DNA of 64,000 nt from Chrysomallon squamiferum (GCA_012295275.1 CM022672.1:6527443-6591442); one strand, 5' to 3'. Shown: positions 42,324-54,572, numbered from the stretch's first letter. A program made the numbers and translations. The notes: a model not told the origin generated them from the sequence alone.

Positions 42324-42470
42324 CCTATTATTATTGTTATTATCTTCAAAAGTAATGGTATCAATATTTATTTATTTAATTTATTTCAGAACTCCGGTAC
42401 TTTGAAAGGAACTGGGATATTTGTTTCATTTCTTCCTTTCCTGCCATTGATTTTGACCAGTATCAACTGA
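36425..42470 (+). CDS. Microexon gene A: small secreted, probably GPI-anchored Thr-rich protein
   Basis: Coding exons: 36425-36467, 37565-37599, 38224-38247, 39671-39697, 40858-40878, 41409-41423, 41940-41960, 42390-42470; total 267 nt, 88 aa. The first two exons encode a signal peptide (MRSLAFLFIVIS...ISAE). The five microexons (24, 27, 21, 15, 21 nt, all phase 0) encode TTQTTFSP, AIETTTARP, ATNTTNN, VATTV and TQETSTN. The last exon gives NSG followed by a hydrophobic tail (GIFVSFLPFLPLILTSIN), as expected for a GPI signal. Nearly all donors are gtaagt. The mature peptide would be about 40 residues, very Thr-rich (potential O-glycosylation), with an NTT N-glycosylation sequon. Poly(A) signals lie at 42592 and 42671. 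I do not recognise the family. It is a paralog of genes B and C by layout, promoter and 3'UTR element. Confidence 0.75.
37954..38021 (+). mobile_element. tRNA-derived SINE, fragment (copy 1)
   Basis: A truncated copy containing GTCGAATCTCGTCAG (box-B-like) and the GGCATCTGACGGGTTTGTGA body shared with the four other copies. It runs into an ATT array. Confidence 0.7.
38272..38920 (+). mobile_element. Pogo/Tigger-like nonautonomous element, right end missing
   Basis: Begins CAGTAAACTCTCATACATCAG and is collinear with the element at 39721 (shared CTTAGCGGGTC, GTAGCGGTCTAATTGCTTTA and GATGGCTGATAAGGGGGCG). It lacks the right terminal inverted repeat. No transposase is visible inside it. Confidence 0.65.
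39312..39491 (+). mobile_element. tRNA-derived SINE (copy 2)
   Basis: Contains the tRNA-related head (TTCGTAATGCGGGCGAATGG, box-B-like GTTCGAGTC) and the body ending AATATTCAAAATC. It is the second-unit partner of copy 1 in the tandem duplication. Confidence 0.75.
39721..40571 (+). mobile_element. Pogo/Tigger-like nonautonomous element with both TIRs
   Basis: The left end CAGAAAACCCTCGATTTAAC is mirrored at the right end (reverse complement CAGTAGACCCTCGATTTAAC), an 18/20 match, with TA immediately after the right end. Ends of the type CAG-N-CCTCGA are typical of pogo/Tigger elements (Tc1/mariner superfamily). The element is about 850 bp with no intact transposase. Confidence 0.75.
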
Positions 42471-42502
42471 AGACGATGTTATTACCGCGACATTGCATTT
42501 TT

Positions 42503-42532
42503 ATGAAGCTGACAGCGGTGTTAGCTGATGTT
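42503..42532 (+). promoter_or_regulatory. Conserved 3'UTR hairpin element, gene A copy
   Basis: Reads ATGAAGCTGA, then a variable spacer, then AGCTGATGTT. GCTGAC can pair with GTTAGC (one G-U pair) around a six-base loop. Near-identical elements follow the stop codons of genes B and C. Confidence 0.6.
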
Positions 42533-42870
42533 TAATTTTTATAAGTATTTTAAAATATATACAGAATTTTATATTACACTTCACAGTAACAAATAAACAT
42601 GATAATGTATTTTATTGAATACGACAAAGCTGAAATATAGCAGCTATAATGTATCTATGTTATAAAGAGAAATAAATATTTATTGTAATTTATTTCGATT
42701 GGTCTGTTGTTTTATATAACATTTCTGTAGTCGTCTGTCTGTGCATTTATTTGTCCAAACCTATAAGCATGTGCGTGCATATGTTCGTACATACAAACAT
42801 ACATACATACATTTTACAAATACATGAACACATACATGCTACATATGTGCATTCATTTAAATACAAACGT

Positions 42871-43080
42871 GGTTGTCTTGAAAGCAGAACGGTAACGTCG
42901 TTCGCCTTCGTAATGCGGGTGAATGGGTGTCATACGTTCGAGTCTCGTCAGCGGCATCTGACAGGTTTATGAGGTCGTGATTGGACTTTGTCCTCCTGCG
43001 CCAGTGCGTTCCCGAATATTGTCTATGTGCAGAATCTAATCAGACATTCATAAGACAGAGAATATTCAAAACCCTAAACT
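42871..43080 (+). mobile_element. tRNA-derived SINE, near full length (copy 3)
   Basis: About 210 bp. It starts GGTTGTCTTGAAAGCAGAAC, has box-B-like GTTCGAGTC, a conserved body (CTGCGCCAGTGCGTTCCCGA), and ends TATTCAAAACCCTAAAC. It lies just downstream of gene A. Confidence 0.8.
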
Positions 43081-43611
43081 ACGTACAAACGTGTTGAGTC
43101 TGTATATATATATATATATTGCAGTAATAGTATTATTTAAAATTCATATAACTTACGTAGGTATAATATATGTTAAATTAAAGCACTTTTTCACTTAAGT
43201 ATAGATTTACTGTTTTGGTATTTAGTTAATTTTATGGAGAGACGTTCGAAAGAAATGTAACACCTAAACAATACATCGCATACAAACAACTGAAAATTAG
43301 TTTTTCTTCGTTCTGACTTCTGTGTCAACATTATCATTAATCAATGATACACATAGAACTGAACGTTTTCTGCTTTTAGACATACGTTTTTGTCTGAAAT
43401 TATAATAATGACATATGAATACAACAATTTAAATTGTACTCTTTTTTTCTACACATTGTAGCGATTACTTTGACTTATTTACGTTGCCAATGAAATAAAT
43501 CATCTTATTCTTATTTTTACCTATTTTAAAAATATATTAAATTATATTTACATCCAAATACAAGTTTGACTACAAGTTCTAAATATGTCTCCGTGGTTCA
43601 TTCAATCAGTC

Positions 43612-43695
<84 letters not shown>

Positions 43696-43749
43696 CTCTA
43701 TCTATCTATCTATCTATCTATCTCTATAATCTATCTCGCTCTCTATCTA

Positions 43750-43789
<40 letters not shown>

Positions 43790-44606
43790 TCTATCTAACT
43801 TTCTGTTTATCGATCTGCCTACATACCTGCCTATATTTCTATCCATCTTCCTATCTATCTGTATATTTAATTATCTATCATTCTATCTGTCTGTCTGTCT
43901 GTCTGTCTATCTATCCCTCTGTCTATCTATCTGTTTCTCTATTTATAAGCCTTTCTGTCTGTTTAAAATCGTTATATAAACATCTGACTTTTCAGTATCC
44001 TGTCTGCTTGTCTACTGGTCTACCTACCTAACTATCTATCGACTTAACTATAATTATATTACAAAGCCATTTTATCAGTAATAAATAAATAATATATAAT
44101 CAGAACACACAAACAATACACAATTCATTTCTTTCTAGTGAAACTGTAATTGTACTTGTTGATTATTATTATGTAAACACATGTTTGTCTGTACGTATAT
44201 GTATGGTTGTGTGTGTTTATGAGTGTGTGTATGCGTGTACGAGTGTATAGTTTGTATGTGTATGTGTGTGTGTGTGTGTGTGTATGTAATTTATTGGTGT
44301 TTGCACTAACACAAAATTTATTAAAACTAATTTTATTTTTATATTTACGGTCATCTCAGGTTGGTATCAGTTTTACATTAGATGAATCACCAGATATAAC
44401 AGACGTAATTAAGTAGGTTATCTCTTCTTTCAGTGCACCCATCGACATGCATTAGCAAACTAATTTATTATTCGACTTACCATTACATCTTAAGCATTTT
44501 AATTTTTACTACACACATTTACATAATTGAGAACGTATATACTTTACTCGATGACTCAGAAAGGTATTAAATTGTCGAGTCTCTGCATGTTATTTTGAAT
44601 GATTTC
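43081..44606. other. Intergenic region between genes A and B
   Basis: Holds a long TATC array (about 43610-43799, with TGTC variants) and a short GT-rich stretch near 44204-44284. A short open stretch at 44360-44413 reads VGISFTLDESPDITDVIK then stop; it resembles a hAT-type transposase segment but is too short to call. No other gene is seen. Confidence 0.5.
43610..43799 (+). repeat. (TATC)n microsatellite
   Basis: About 190 bases of near-perfect TATC units with a few TGTC and CTC interruptions. Open frames across it are artefacts of the repeat. Confidence 0.95.
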
Positions 44607-44696
44607 TATAAAAAGAATGAGCAACAGAAATGCTTGTGTATATATTAAAAGATTTTCCCCCTATCTTCAGGGTTCGACAAATACCGTCTTATCGAG
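44607..44696 (+). promoter_or_regulatory. Core promoter and noncoding exon 1 of microexon gene B
   Basis: The TATA box TATAAAAAGAATGAG is at 44607-44621. The predicted start is near 44637, and the untranslated exon ends CTTATCGAG|gtaaaa at 44696. The next exon, with the ATG, begins at 45013 after TTATTTTAAG. The promoter string matches those of genes A and C. Confidence 0.55.
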
Positions 44697-44944
44697 GTAA
44701 AATTTTATCTTTTATTATTATTATTATTTATTTTATTTGAATATATTGATAATATACTTAATGTGATGAAATCAGAGTTAACTGACGTTGAAATTCTTTA
44801 ATTAATTAATTAATTATTATTATTATTATTACTGTGTTTTTGTTGTTGTTGTTGTTCTTATTATTGCTGTGAATTTCATTTAATAATATTATTAATTAAT
44901 TAATGAATTAAATTTATCATTGTTATTTGGTTGTTGTTGTTGTT

Positions 44945-45007
<63 letters not shown>

Positions 45008-45023
45008 TTAAGATTCCAGAAAG

Positions 45024-45137
45024 ATGGTGGTTATTAATTATTCAATCACTTTAAAAATATTAATCTTCCGTGAGTATGTTCACAGCTTTTCATGATTTCC
45101 ATGTCAATATTTGATTTTTGCTGGTTTCATACCTGTA

Positions 45138-45170
<33 letters not shown>

Positions 45171-45514
45171 CGTTGTTATGAATTATGTATCTATCTATCT
45201 AACTGCCTACTTATATATATTTCCATATATCTATCTGAATCTCTATTTATCTGCCTCTCTATCTATCTGTCTAGCTAAGTAGCCATATATTTCTTTATTT
45301 TTTAAATCTTATTGGTTTATTTATTTATTTTAACTTCAGTAATCATACAAATAACTATTTGTTAGCTTGAATGTTATCAATATTCATACGAATAAATAAT
45401 CTAAAACATTTTATACATTTTTTATAAAAATTAATTTACATTATTTTGTTTTAGTTATTTTGGCAGTTTCATTTGTAAAGATGGATGATCCACCGACTGT
45501 AAGTAAATAAATAA

Positions 45515-45557
<43 letters not shown>

Positions 45558-47964
45558 TGTGTGTCTACAGTGGTACCTCAACTTACGAGAGCTCCAACTT
45601 ACGAGTTTTCCGAGTTACGAGCAGTCGCCCGGTCGATACTTTGCTTTGAGTTGCGAGATAAAATCCGAGTTACGAGCGAGCTTCAGATACGCCGCTGCTA
45701 GTTGGCGCAACGAACAACATAACATCCAGCCAGCATCACTCATTTGCTTTGTGGTTTTGCGAGATGGAAAAATCCGAGTTACATTATTTGACAAAATGGA
45801 TAACGCAAAGGACAGTGCTCAGAAGTTGGATGATGTTCATTGAATTAAACATAAAATACCAGCCAGCATGTAATCAAGTTGGTTTGTACGACGCGTTACT
45901 TTCGCCGATATGTAAGCATCTCAGAAGGAGTCGATAAAGACCATAACTCAGCCAAAGGCGATAAAATTTTGTGCTGCGGATTCTGTCCATGAAAATGGTT
46001 CCTAACCAAAAGTTTATTTCTTTACATTCTCTTTAACTTTTGAAGAACAATATTTGGATGATGTTTTTTGATTTAAAAACACGTTACAATAAAATTTTTT
46101 TTTTTTTTTTTTAGAGGGGAATAGAACGGATTAATGGTATTTCAGTTAACTTAATTTGGGAAAATTGATTTGATATACGAGCAAATTGTCAGTCAAGGTA
46201 CCACTCTATATATAAATTTAGAATGAATAGTTATTTTTTTATTTTGTCTGTTAAAATATATATATATAAATATACAGAAATATGTATATATTATATATAA
46301 TATATATAATTTATTATTATTATTATATATATATATATTTATTCAAGGTAAAATAAAACACTTTTTTTTTTTTTTTTTTTTTTTTTAAAGGAAAGAAAAA
46401 AAAAAGAAAAAAAAAATTTCAAATTTGTAATCAAGACAATAATATATTGGGAAACCAGATATTATTTTCCTTTCCGTTCTTTAATTAAAATGGCACCTTC
46501 TTAAAATAATTTAAATTTGATATCAATAAAACCGCAAGCAAAACAAAACTAGTATAGTTTTACGATCACAAGGGAACTTAGAGCGATTAGTAATTAAATT
46601 TATGTGTAAACGATATTCCCGAATGTCTTCGTGATGTTTCCGAGTTTATCCGAAATATTTCCGTGACATTTCCGAGATATGTCTAATGCATTCGAGGTGT
46701 TCCGAAATATTCCGAATGTCGCCGAATATCTAAGAATATAATATTTATTCAAAATTCACAAATAATTATGAACCATTCTTTGTCACTGAAACAATATGCT
46801 GTTATAGTCTTTGTAATAGTTATAAATATGAAATTTTGAAGTTCACTGAACCGAGCAAAATATTATTATACTTGCGGTGATTATAAAATTTATTTATCAT
46901 TTGTAACAAAAAAAATGCAAAATAAATTATTGTGTGTGTGCGTTTGTGTGAGAATGTGTGTGTAAAACAAAAACAATAGTAACAATAATAATCTTTATAG
47001 AAGTAATAAAAAAACAACAACCTATAAATATGATATAATTTAATTCAGAGAGTATAACTGATACCTAAATAAAAATAATTATTAGTTCATGTCTATAATA
47101 ATAAAATTTGTTATTCTATTTTCAGACCACCGGAAAGGCAAATGGGGTAAATGTTTTTATTTGACGATTCAAGATAAATATATATATAATGAATGTTTAA
47201 TTAAACCCTTTAAAGTTAACTGTAAATTTAAATGATACAGGATTATTTGGGTTTATTTATTTATTTATTTATTGATGATGATGATGGATAACAAGAATAA
47301 CAATTTCAGTCTTTATAAAATATCATTAATCTAGCATCTTTTAAATCAGAAACCGCAACTAAATATCACTGATTTATATATTGTCCTTAGGTGTTTACTA
47401 AGATTATCTATAATAATATAAAACTCTATTACACTTTCAGGATAAGGCGACTCAGGTAAATGTTTTTACATATTTGATGAATCTAACTGATCAACATATA
47501 TTTTTATATTGTAAAACAATGAATTAAAGAAAACTTAATTGCAAGAATATATTCAGATTTATTTTTCATATCGGAAGCAAAAATAAATAAAACTGGATGA
47601 TTTCTTTTATTTTTATTATATATATATAACAATTAGGATTATGAGGGAAAAAAGTATGCTGTTTTTCGTAAAGTGTTGCATGTGCAAGATATTTATGCTA
47701 ATAATAATTTTTCGTAAATTCAACTGTTACAATATAATTTGTGATTATAATTTTTTTTGAATAATTTTTTCAGCTTTTTTTGTGGGCGTCTTATTTTTTT
47801 TTTTTTTATTATTATAATTTTTTGTTTTTTTGACAAACTTTAGTTTCATCTATAATAATCGAATTTGTTATTTTACTTTCAGGACAAAGCGAATGCTGAC
47901 GCGGTAAATATTTTTTATATTTCATTCAGAATGGTATTCTAGTTTTATATTATTATTATTATTA

Positions 47965-48029
<65 letters not shown>

Positions 48030-48677
48030 TTTTTATTATTATTATCATCATCACCATCATCATCATTATTAATTTCTCAATATTTATAACATAACTTACA
48101 TTATCTTAAATAAACATAAAATTTAAAGGAAGTAATAACTTTTAATATTTTTTTGTTATTATTATTACTACTATTACTATTATTTATTTATTTATTTATT
48201 TATTTAGTTATTTATTTAAACGTATAACCAACGATTTAGAATTTATTTCTGACTGGGTTATTTTATTTTTATTTTCAGGAACACAACTAATTAGTTATTT
48301 AGTTGTTTGGTTTACTTTTATTTATTTATTTATTTATTTATTTGTTTGTTTATTTATTTTTCTAAGCTTCTCTGTATTTCTAATAAAACGTATTATATCT
48401 TAAAATTGGCGTAAACAATAACATTTTTAAAAATTCTGCAAAACATATTTTTAAACCACTATATATAAAAAAAATATATGAAGCAAGCTGAAAAATTGTA
48501 AAAAAAAAAAAAAAAATCGGCTCAATGAAGAAATATATAAAACGGAAACAATATATTTATTTATATAATCAGGGGCAATAACTGATATACATCGCAGAAT
48601 AATGAATTTAAAATCTAGTGTTTAACTAGCAGATTTGTCTCCCTTCAGGGACTGCCGATTTCTTTTTCTTTTAAACT

Positions 48678-48708
<31 letters not shown>

Positions 48709-51112
48709 GTATATTTGTTTGTTTGTTTGACTGTCTGATTATCTTTCTGTTTTTCTTTATTTTGATTTAATCATAAGCAGAAAAGGATTAAAATTTATTT
48801 TTGAAGTGTTTATTTTCAGGACACCGAAAAACCACTCTTGTAAGTATTTCTACTATATTTTATTAAATAAGTAAGTATGTATGTGTCATTCGTTCATGCA
48901 TACATACATACATACATACATACACACATACCTATACACACACACATACACAAATATCTATTATATTTATTTGATTTTATTCACAAGGAAAATAACGTTA
49001 ATTCAAATTTTATAAAATGAGTCTATTTTGTATGTACTAATATACTGAAACAAATGTCATTATTTTTTTTTATTATTATAACAGTTCCTGAAGTAAATGA
49101 AAACGAAATTTAAAAAAAAAAATAAATAAACTCTTCGTAAAAACACAAAATCGCCTAAATTAATACCTGCGGCCCGCCTCAGTATGAGCCAAGTCTCATG
49201 TGGCCCGTTTTCGAAAAAAGTTGCCTATGCCTGTTCTAGTACTATATTATTACTACTACTACTACCATTACTATTATTATTATTATTATTATTTAGTGAA
49301 TGTTTTTATTTATTTATTTACTTGTTGTTGTTGTTTTTCTTTAACAAGCTTCAGTGTCATCTATAATAATAAAATCTGTTATTTTACTTTCAGAAAAAAC
49401 CCGATGATAACGAGGTAAATATTTATTATATTTTATTCACAATGGTAGACTGTGAATTATGAACGATTTAGAGGATCAGTTTCTAGTTCTGTATTATTAA
49501 ACTCAATTATTATTCCAACCTCGGTTTCGTTAACATCTGAATTCTGAAGGATGTAGATTTATAATTACAAACTGCTACTACTACTACTACTGCTACTACT
49601 ACTGTTGTTGCTGCTGCTGCTGCTGCTATTACCACTACTACTACGAACAAAAATAGTTCGTTGTGCTTGTCTTTATAGAAATAGTATTAGTGTCAGTATT
49701 AGAAGTAATAGAATGGTAATATAAGTAGTAGTAGTAAAAGTAGTGTATATAGCATTGGCAGTAAAAGAAAAAAAAAACAATGATGATAATAATAATATCA
49801 AAAATAATTAGCAGTAATAGTAGTAATAGCAATGGTAATAATAAATATAACGATATTAATAATTCTATAGTAGTAGTAATTTTTGTAATAATAATTATTA
49901 CTGTAATAGTAGTAGGTGTAGGAGTAGGGGTAAGAATAGTAGTAGTAGTTGTTGTTGTTTTAGCTAAAGTAGTAATGGTAGTAATAATAATAATCCTCAT
50001 CGTGATATTGTCTATTTTCAGAAAGGAGATACTACAACAGTGGTAAGTGTAGTTTATATATTATTATACATTTTCCCATTTGCTCTCATCAATTAATAAT
50101 GAAATCAAATTTTCGAATATATATATATATATATATATATACATGCAATATACAAACCTAAAGCAATATATATATATATACTTTACGTACGTTGCATACA
50201 TATATTAAGTGATTGTATATTGCATGTTTATATGATGTAAATCTAGTGTGCATACGTAAATTGGGTAGAATTAACTGGTATGAACATTATATATCTGAAG
50301 ACACAAAATGTATAAATCTGTAGAGGTTTCTTTCATATATATATATATATATATATACGTAATAAAAGAACCCAGTATATGTTTTCGTATTTACGATCCT
50401 TAAAATAAATTTACGCAGTATAAGTATACGGAATATAAACCACTGTATGTAGTAGTCTATCCCAGCATATTTTCGTTATCTATTTTAAGGACTGTAATTA
50501 CGAAAACACATGGTGGATTCTTGTATTGCGGAATCATGTACAAGATATTGATGTTAAATAAACTTATATTAAGTTTAGTACGTAAACCAGTATTTGTATT
50601 ACGTAACCTTATAATGGATACTGTATTGGGAACTTATATAAATCCAGTGTTAATATGAAATATTGTAAACTATTATCTATGAATTCACTGATGATTAAAT
50701 ATTTTCTATTTTCAGGCTATTCAAAAGACAACTAATGTATGTTTTGGTACTACTTCTCTCATAGAAATATATACACGCATACATACACACATACACATAA
50801 ATATGTACATACATACAAACATATATACATACATATATACACATAAATACATGCTGTTTGCATAGTTACATACATACACATTCATACAAACATTGATACA
50901 CATACAAATATTCACACATACACATATACATACAACTTTGTTTTTGCTATAAATCTATCATTTTTATTCCTTTCCTATTTTTTTTTTTTTCTGTTTATGT
51001 TATTTATGACGGAACTTTGAATGCTAGTTATAATAAACATAGACTTATTTTTATTTTTAAAACAGCTATTATGTTAAAACGATGAAATTCGTGATTTCAA
51101 AATTATCATCAT

Positions 51113-51151
<39 letters not shown>

Positions 51152-51423
51152 TCGTTATTGTTGCTGATATTGATGTTGCAATTATTATTATTATTATTAT
51201 TATTAATTGTTGTTGTTATTATAATTATTATTATTATTATTTTAATTTATTAATTACTAATTTTATTTTATATATATTTTAATTATTATTATTGTTGTCA
51301 GTTTCACTGAAGTTATTACTGCCGCTGATTTGTTTTTGTTTTTTCATTTAGAAGTCCAACAGAATTGTCGTTCATTCGGTGTTTCTCGCTGTGACGAGTT
51401 GTCTCCCATCCTTGTATGCCTGA
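45024..51423 (+). CDS. Microexon gene B: small secreted, probably GPI-anchored charged protein
   Basis: Coding exons: 45024-45069, 45455-45498, 47126-47146, 47441-47455, 47883-47903, 49394-49414, 50022-50042, 50716-50736, 51352-51423; total 282 nt, 93 aa. The first two exons give a signal peptide (MVVINYSITLKILIFLILAV...). Six microexons follow, five of exactly 21 nt: TTGKANG, DKATQ, DKANADA, KKPDDNE, KGDTTTV, AIQKTTN. The last exon gives KSN then a hydrophobic tail (VVHSVFLAVTSCLPSLYA) matching gene C's tail (VxSxFLxVTSCL). The mature region is rich in Lys, Asp and Thr, unlike the Thr-rich gene A. Flanks of several microexons are alike (CTATAATAATxxAAT...TTACTTTCAG), showing local duplication. 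An extra 20-nt exon at 48820-48839 would change the frame. A pogo-like element sits in the second coding intron. Poly(A) signal at 51529-51534. Family not recognised. Confidence 0.75.
45516..45557 (+). repeat. (GT)n microsatellite
   Basis: GT repeat in an intron of gene B, ending just before the pogo-like element. Confidence 0.9.
45568..46206 (+). mobile_element. Pogo/Tigger-like element, decayed, internally deleted
   Basis: Begins CAGTGGTACCTCAACTTACG and ends with the inverted form GGTACCACTC, flanked by TA on both sides (45566-45567 and 46207-46208), the expected Tc1/mariner target duplication. Inside, near 45795, the remnant MDNAKDSAQK corresponds to the transposase start seen at 63217 in the related copy (MDPKKVSTKDSAEKK). 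Stops and deletions make it nonfunctional. Confidence 0.8.
47949..48028 (+). repeat. (ATT)n array
   Basis: ATT units in an intron of gene B. Confidence 0.95.
48279..48291 (+). pseudogene. Dead microexon copy in gene B
   Basis: This position aligns with gene A's ATNTTNN exon, and the intron on both sides is homologous. The acceptor TTTTCAG is intact but the donor is lost: the exon remnant runs into TTAG where gtaagt is expected. It is interpreted as a degenerate microexon. Confidence 0.65.
48820..48839 (+). other. Candidate 20-nt frame-switching microexon of gene B
   Basis: Perfect acceptor (TTTATTTTCAG) and donor (gtaagtatttctac) flank a 20-base exon (DTEKPLL-coding). Its surroundings align with gene A's 15-nt VATTV exon. 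Being 20 nt, its inclusion shifts the frame. The shifted frame stays open through the next three microexons and stops at TGA 51392-51394, replacing the hydrophobic tail with a polar one of about 40 residues. It may be alternatively spliced or simply skipped. Confidence 0.55.
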
Positions 51424-51470
51424 GTTGAGAAACGTCAGAACTGCGATAAGGAAGAGAAAAGTCACGATAA

Positions 51471-51497
51471 ATGAAGCTGAAGAAAATAGCTGATGTT
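51471..51497 (+). promoter_or_regulatory. Conserved 3'UTR hairpin element, gene B copy
   Basis: ATGAAGCTGA, spacer, AGCTGATGTT, with a short GCTG/TAGC pairing. It lies 48 bases after the stop codon and aligns with the elements of genes A and C. Confidence 0.55.
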
Positions 51498-51539
51498 TAT
51501 TTTTATTAGTCATTTATGTACGTTTGATAATAAAGACTA

Positions 51540-51579
<40 letters not shown>

Positions 51580-51707
51580 TAAGAAAAGTACCTGGGTTAT
51601 GAGTTTTATTACCAGCTATATATAGATATATACATATATTCATACGTACATACGTATGTACGTACATTCGTACATTCATACATACATACATACATACATA
51701 TATACAA

Positions 51708-51917
51708 GGATTGTCTCGGTACCCAAACGGTAACATCGTCCGCCTTCGTAATGCGGGCGAATGGGTGTCATACGTTCGAGTCTCGTCAGCGGCATCTGAC
51801 GGGTTTGTGAGGTCGTGATTGGACTTTGTCCTCCTGCGCCAGTGCAGTTCCCAAATACTGTCTATGTGCACCGTCTAATCAGACGTACATAAGTCAGATA
51901 ATATTCACTCCTAAAAT
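51708..51917 (+). mobile_element. tRNA-derived SINE (copy 4)
   Basis: A near full-length copy with CGCCTTCGTAATGCGGGCGA, GTTCGAGTCTCGTCAGCGGC and CTGCGCCAGTGCAGTTCCCA. It lies downstream of gene B, as copy 3 lies downstream of gene A. Confidence 0.8.
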
Positions 51918-51945
51918 TCATGCATACACATAAACGTGTAGGTAA

Positions 51946-51978
<33 letters not shown>

Positions 51979-52507
51979 CATAAACATATATGCGAGTATA
52001 TATATATATGTACATAATAATGCATGTATGTTTTATGTAGGTATATGAAACAACGGCACGTACAAGAAAACTGATCGTGATTAAATTTGTTACTATTTAT
52101 TCTTTCGACTTCAGTTTTGACTTGTTCGCTGATTTATCTAACAAGTTCACACAAACAACATGTCAAGATAAGGCATGCCTATCATAAGAAGACAACTCTA
52201 ATTCGTTCTCAAACAAAAACCAGGTTTGGAAGTGTCTTAATAAACAGCGGACACAGTTGTTGTTGTTGTTGAAAAAAGACACCAAGGAAACTATCAGAGC
52301 ACGTGATGTCAACAAATACAAACAGTGTCGTTGTTAGGGCGGTCGTTAGGACGTGGTTGTCTGGGTTGTAATCTAAGAAGGGTAACACACTACGACATTC
52401 TGAAGTACAAACAGCTTTACAAATTGAGAAGATTACCGGGGGCAGAGGCTTGAACAAATAGGAAGTTGATTTATAGAGCTTCATGTAAATACATGCTTGC
52501 ATGTGAG

Positions 52508-52548
<41 letters not shown>

Positions 52549-52693
52549 TTGTGTTTGTGTGTTTGTCTGTTTGTGTGTGGGTGTGTTAAAAATGTGTTTG
52601 TGTTATCTGTATCTATCTATCTTTCTATCTATATATATATTAGTAGTATAACCATTTTTCCAAAGATAATAACTTGTTCTGACTAAACTTTCA

Positions 52694-52787
<94 letters not shown>

Positions 52788-53423
52788 TGATGATGATGAT
52801 TTTTGTTTTGGTTTTATTATTGCGTATACCATCTCTGGCTCTCGCGATTGAAACGATAACTCGCGATTGAAAGTATTCTTGGTTTTAAGCTATTTGTACT
52901 CCATGCTGTTTTCAAAAGTATTTGTTACTAAGGCTCCTATCTCTCACTATAACTGAACAGTACAGAAGATAACTCCCCATTTAAAAAAAAAAAAAAAAAA
53001 AAAACTGTTGTTAAAATTAAATTTAATCCTTTATTTCAAGGTGTCTGCTTTCAAAAGTAATTTTTTAATATTTACCATAGGTATACGTTAAGATTTTAAA
53101 AACTTAATTGCTCCTTTAGAATTATGGGCGAATAACTCATGATTGAGTGGTTGCAAAAAAAAAAAAAAAAAATAAAAAAAATAACTAATCCATTAGCCAC
53201 GTCTAGAGTTTATATGTTAGAGTGATGGTGCATGTTAAGATATACTGAGATAAAACCAATGCTTAAAGGTTTATTAAGCCTTTGATAAAGATTAAAATAT
53301 TTGGATTTTATCTATACCCTTACAATAGTAAATATGTGTTTGAATTTGTAAGTGCATAGTAAATATTTGAAAGACAGATAAAATGAAATTTCAAACTCGT
53401 TAAGGATTGGGTGGGATTAAATC

Positions 53424-53511
<88 letters not shown>

Positions 53512-54168
53512 ATAGTATTTTACATTGTTTATATAAATTATATAAATAATTAATAATTTGATTTAAACTAGATGCTTGTCAATGATAAATAATAATAAAA
53601 ATAACAATAATAATAATAATAATAACAATAATAACAGCAACAACCCGACAACAATAATTATGACAACAGCTGCAACAACAACAATAACAACAACAACAAC
53701 AATAAAACAATATGTGAAGTTTTTAAAAAACCAATATACTGTCACACTGTTTAACCGATTCAACAACGAAGAAGACGATGATAATAATGATGATAATAAT
53801 GATGATAATATTTATTTATTTATGTATTTATTCATGTATTTACTTCTACTACTACTAACATTACAACAACAACTAGTACTACTACCATTACTACTATTAC
53901 TACTACTACTACTACCACTACACTAACCACTACAACTACTACTGCTCCCTCTTCTACCACCACTTCTACCACCACTACTACTACCACTACAATTATTATA
54001 ATAATAATTATTATTATTACTACTACTACTACTACTATTACTACTACTTTACTACTAGTACTACTACTACAATTACCACTACTACCATACTACTACTACC
54101 ACCACTACAACTACTACTACTACTACTACTTCTACCACCACCACTACTACTACTGCATTATAATTATA

Positions 54169-54206
<38 letters not shown>

Positions 54207-54570
54207 GCTTATTATTATCTTTATCTTTAAAATATATCTGTGTGTGTGTTTTCTTACAAATAATTCATTTAAAAATGTAGAATTTATACTGTAACAAATC
54301 AGATCACCCATAAACATTTTATTTTATTTCATATCTTTATCGTTAGTAAAGACTGGTTACCACTAACAAACAAAATATTTGTTAATAATTTTCTATATAT
54401 AAACGTTATATTTTTATTTATTTACTTATTTACTTATTTTAATCTGTTAAATCTTTTGTGCTGGCGATGAATGTCAAGAATAGATTTACTTTGGTGACGT
54501 TAGGAATGAGTTTAATGCAAACATCCTCGTCAAATAAGTGATAGATTTCGAAGATAACCGAATATGGTGA
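51918..54570. other. Intergenic region between genes B and C
   Basis: Mostly simple repeats: (GT)n at 52513-52547, a poly-A then AAT array at 52697-52785, A-runs near 52982 and 53155, ATT then TAG arrays at 53424-53510, and a long CTA/CCA trinucleotide tract from about 53840 to 54160. No gene is supported. The long open frames here are poly-Asn, poly-Thr and poly-Leu artefacts. Confidence 0.6.
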
Positions 54571-54572
54571 AA

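Noticed and set aside
42871-43080. tRNA gene
   Set aside because: Only a box-B-like motif and a tRNA-related head are visible; repeated copies with a shared non-tRNA body show it is a SINE.
43566-44031. Open frames of about 140 codons over the TATC array
   Set aside because: Tetranucleotide repeats with no stops give open frames in several phases; no coding signal.
49085-49092. 8-nt exon in gene B (acag|TTCCTGAA|gtaaat)
   Set aside because: Too short, breaks the frame, weak acceptor and no counterpart in gene A.
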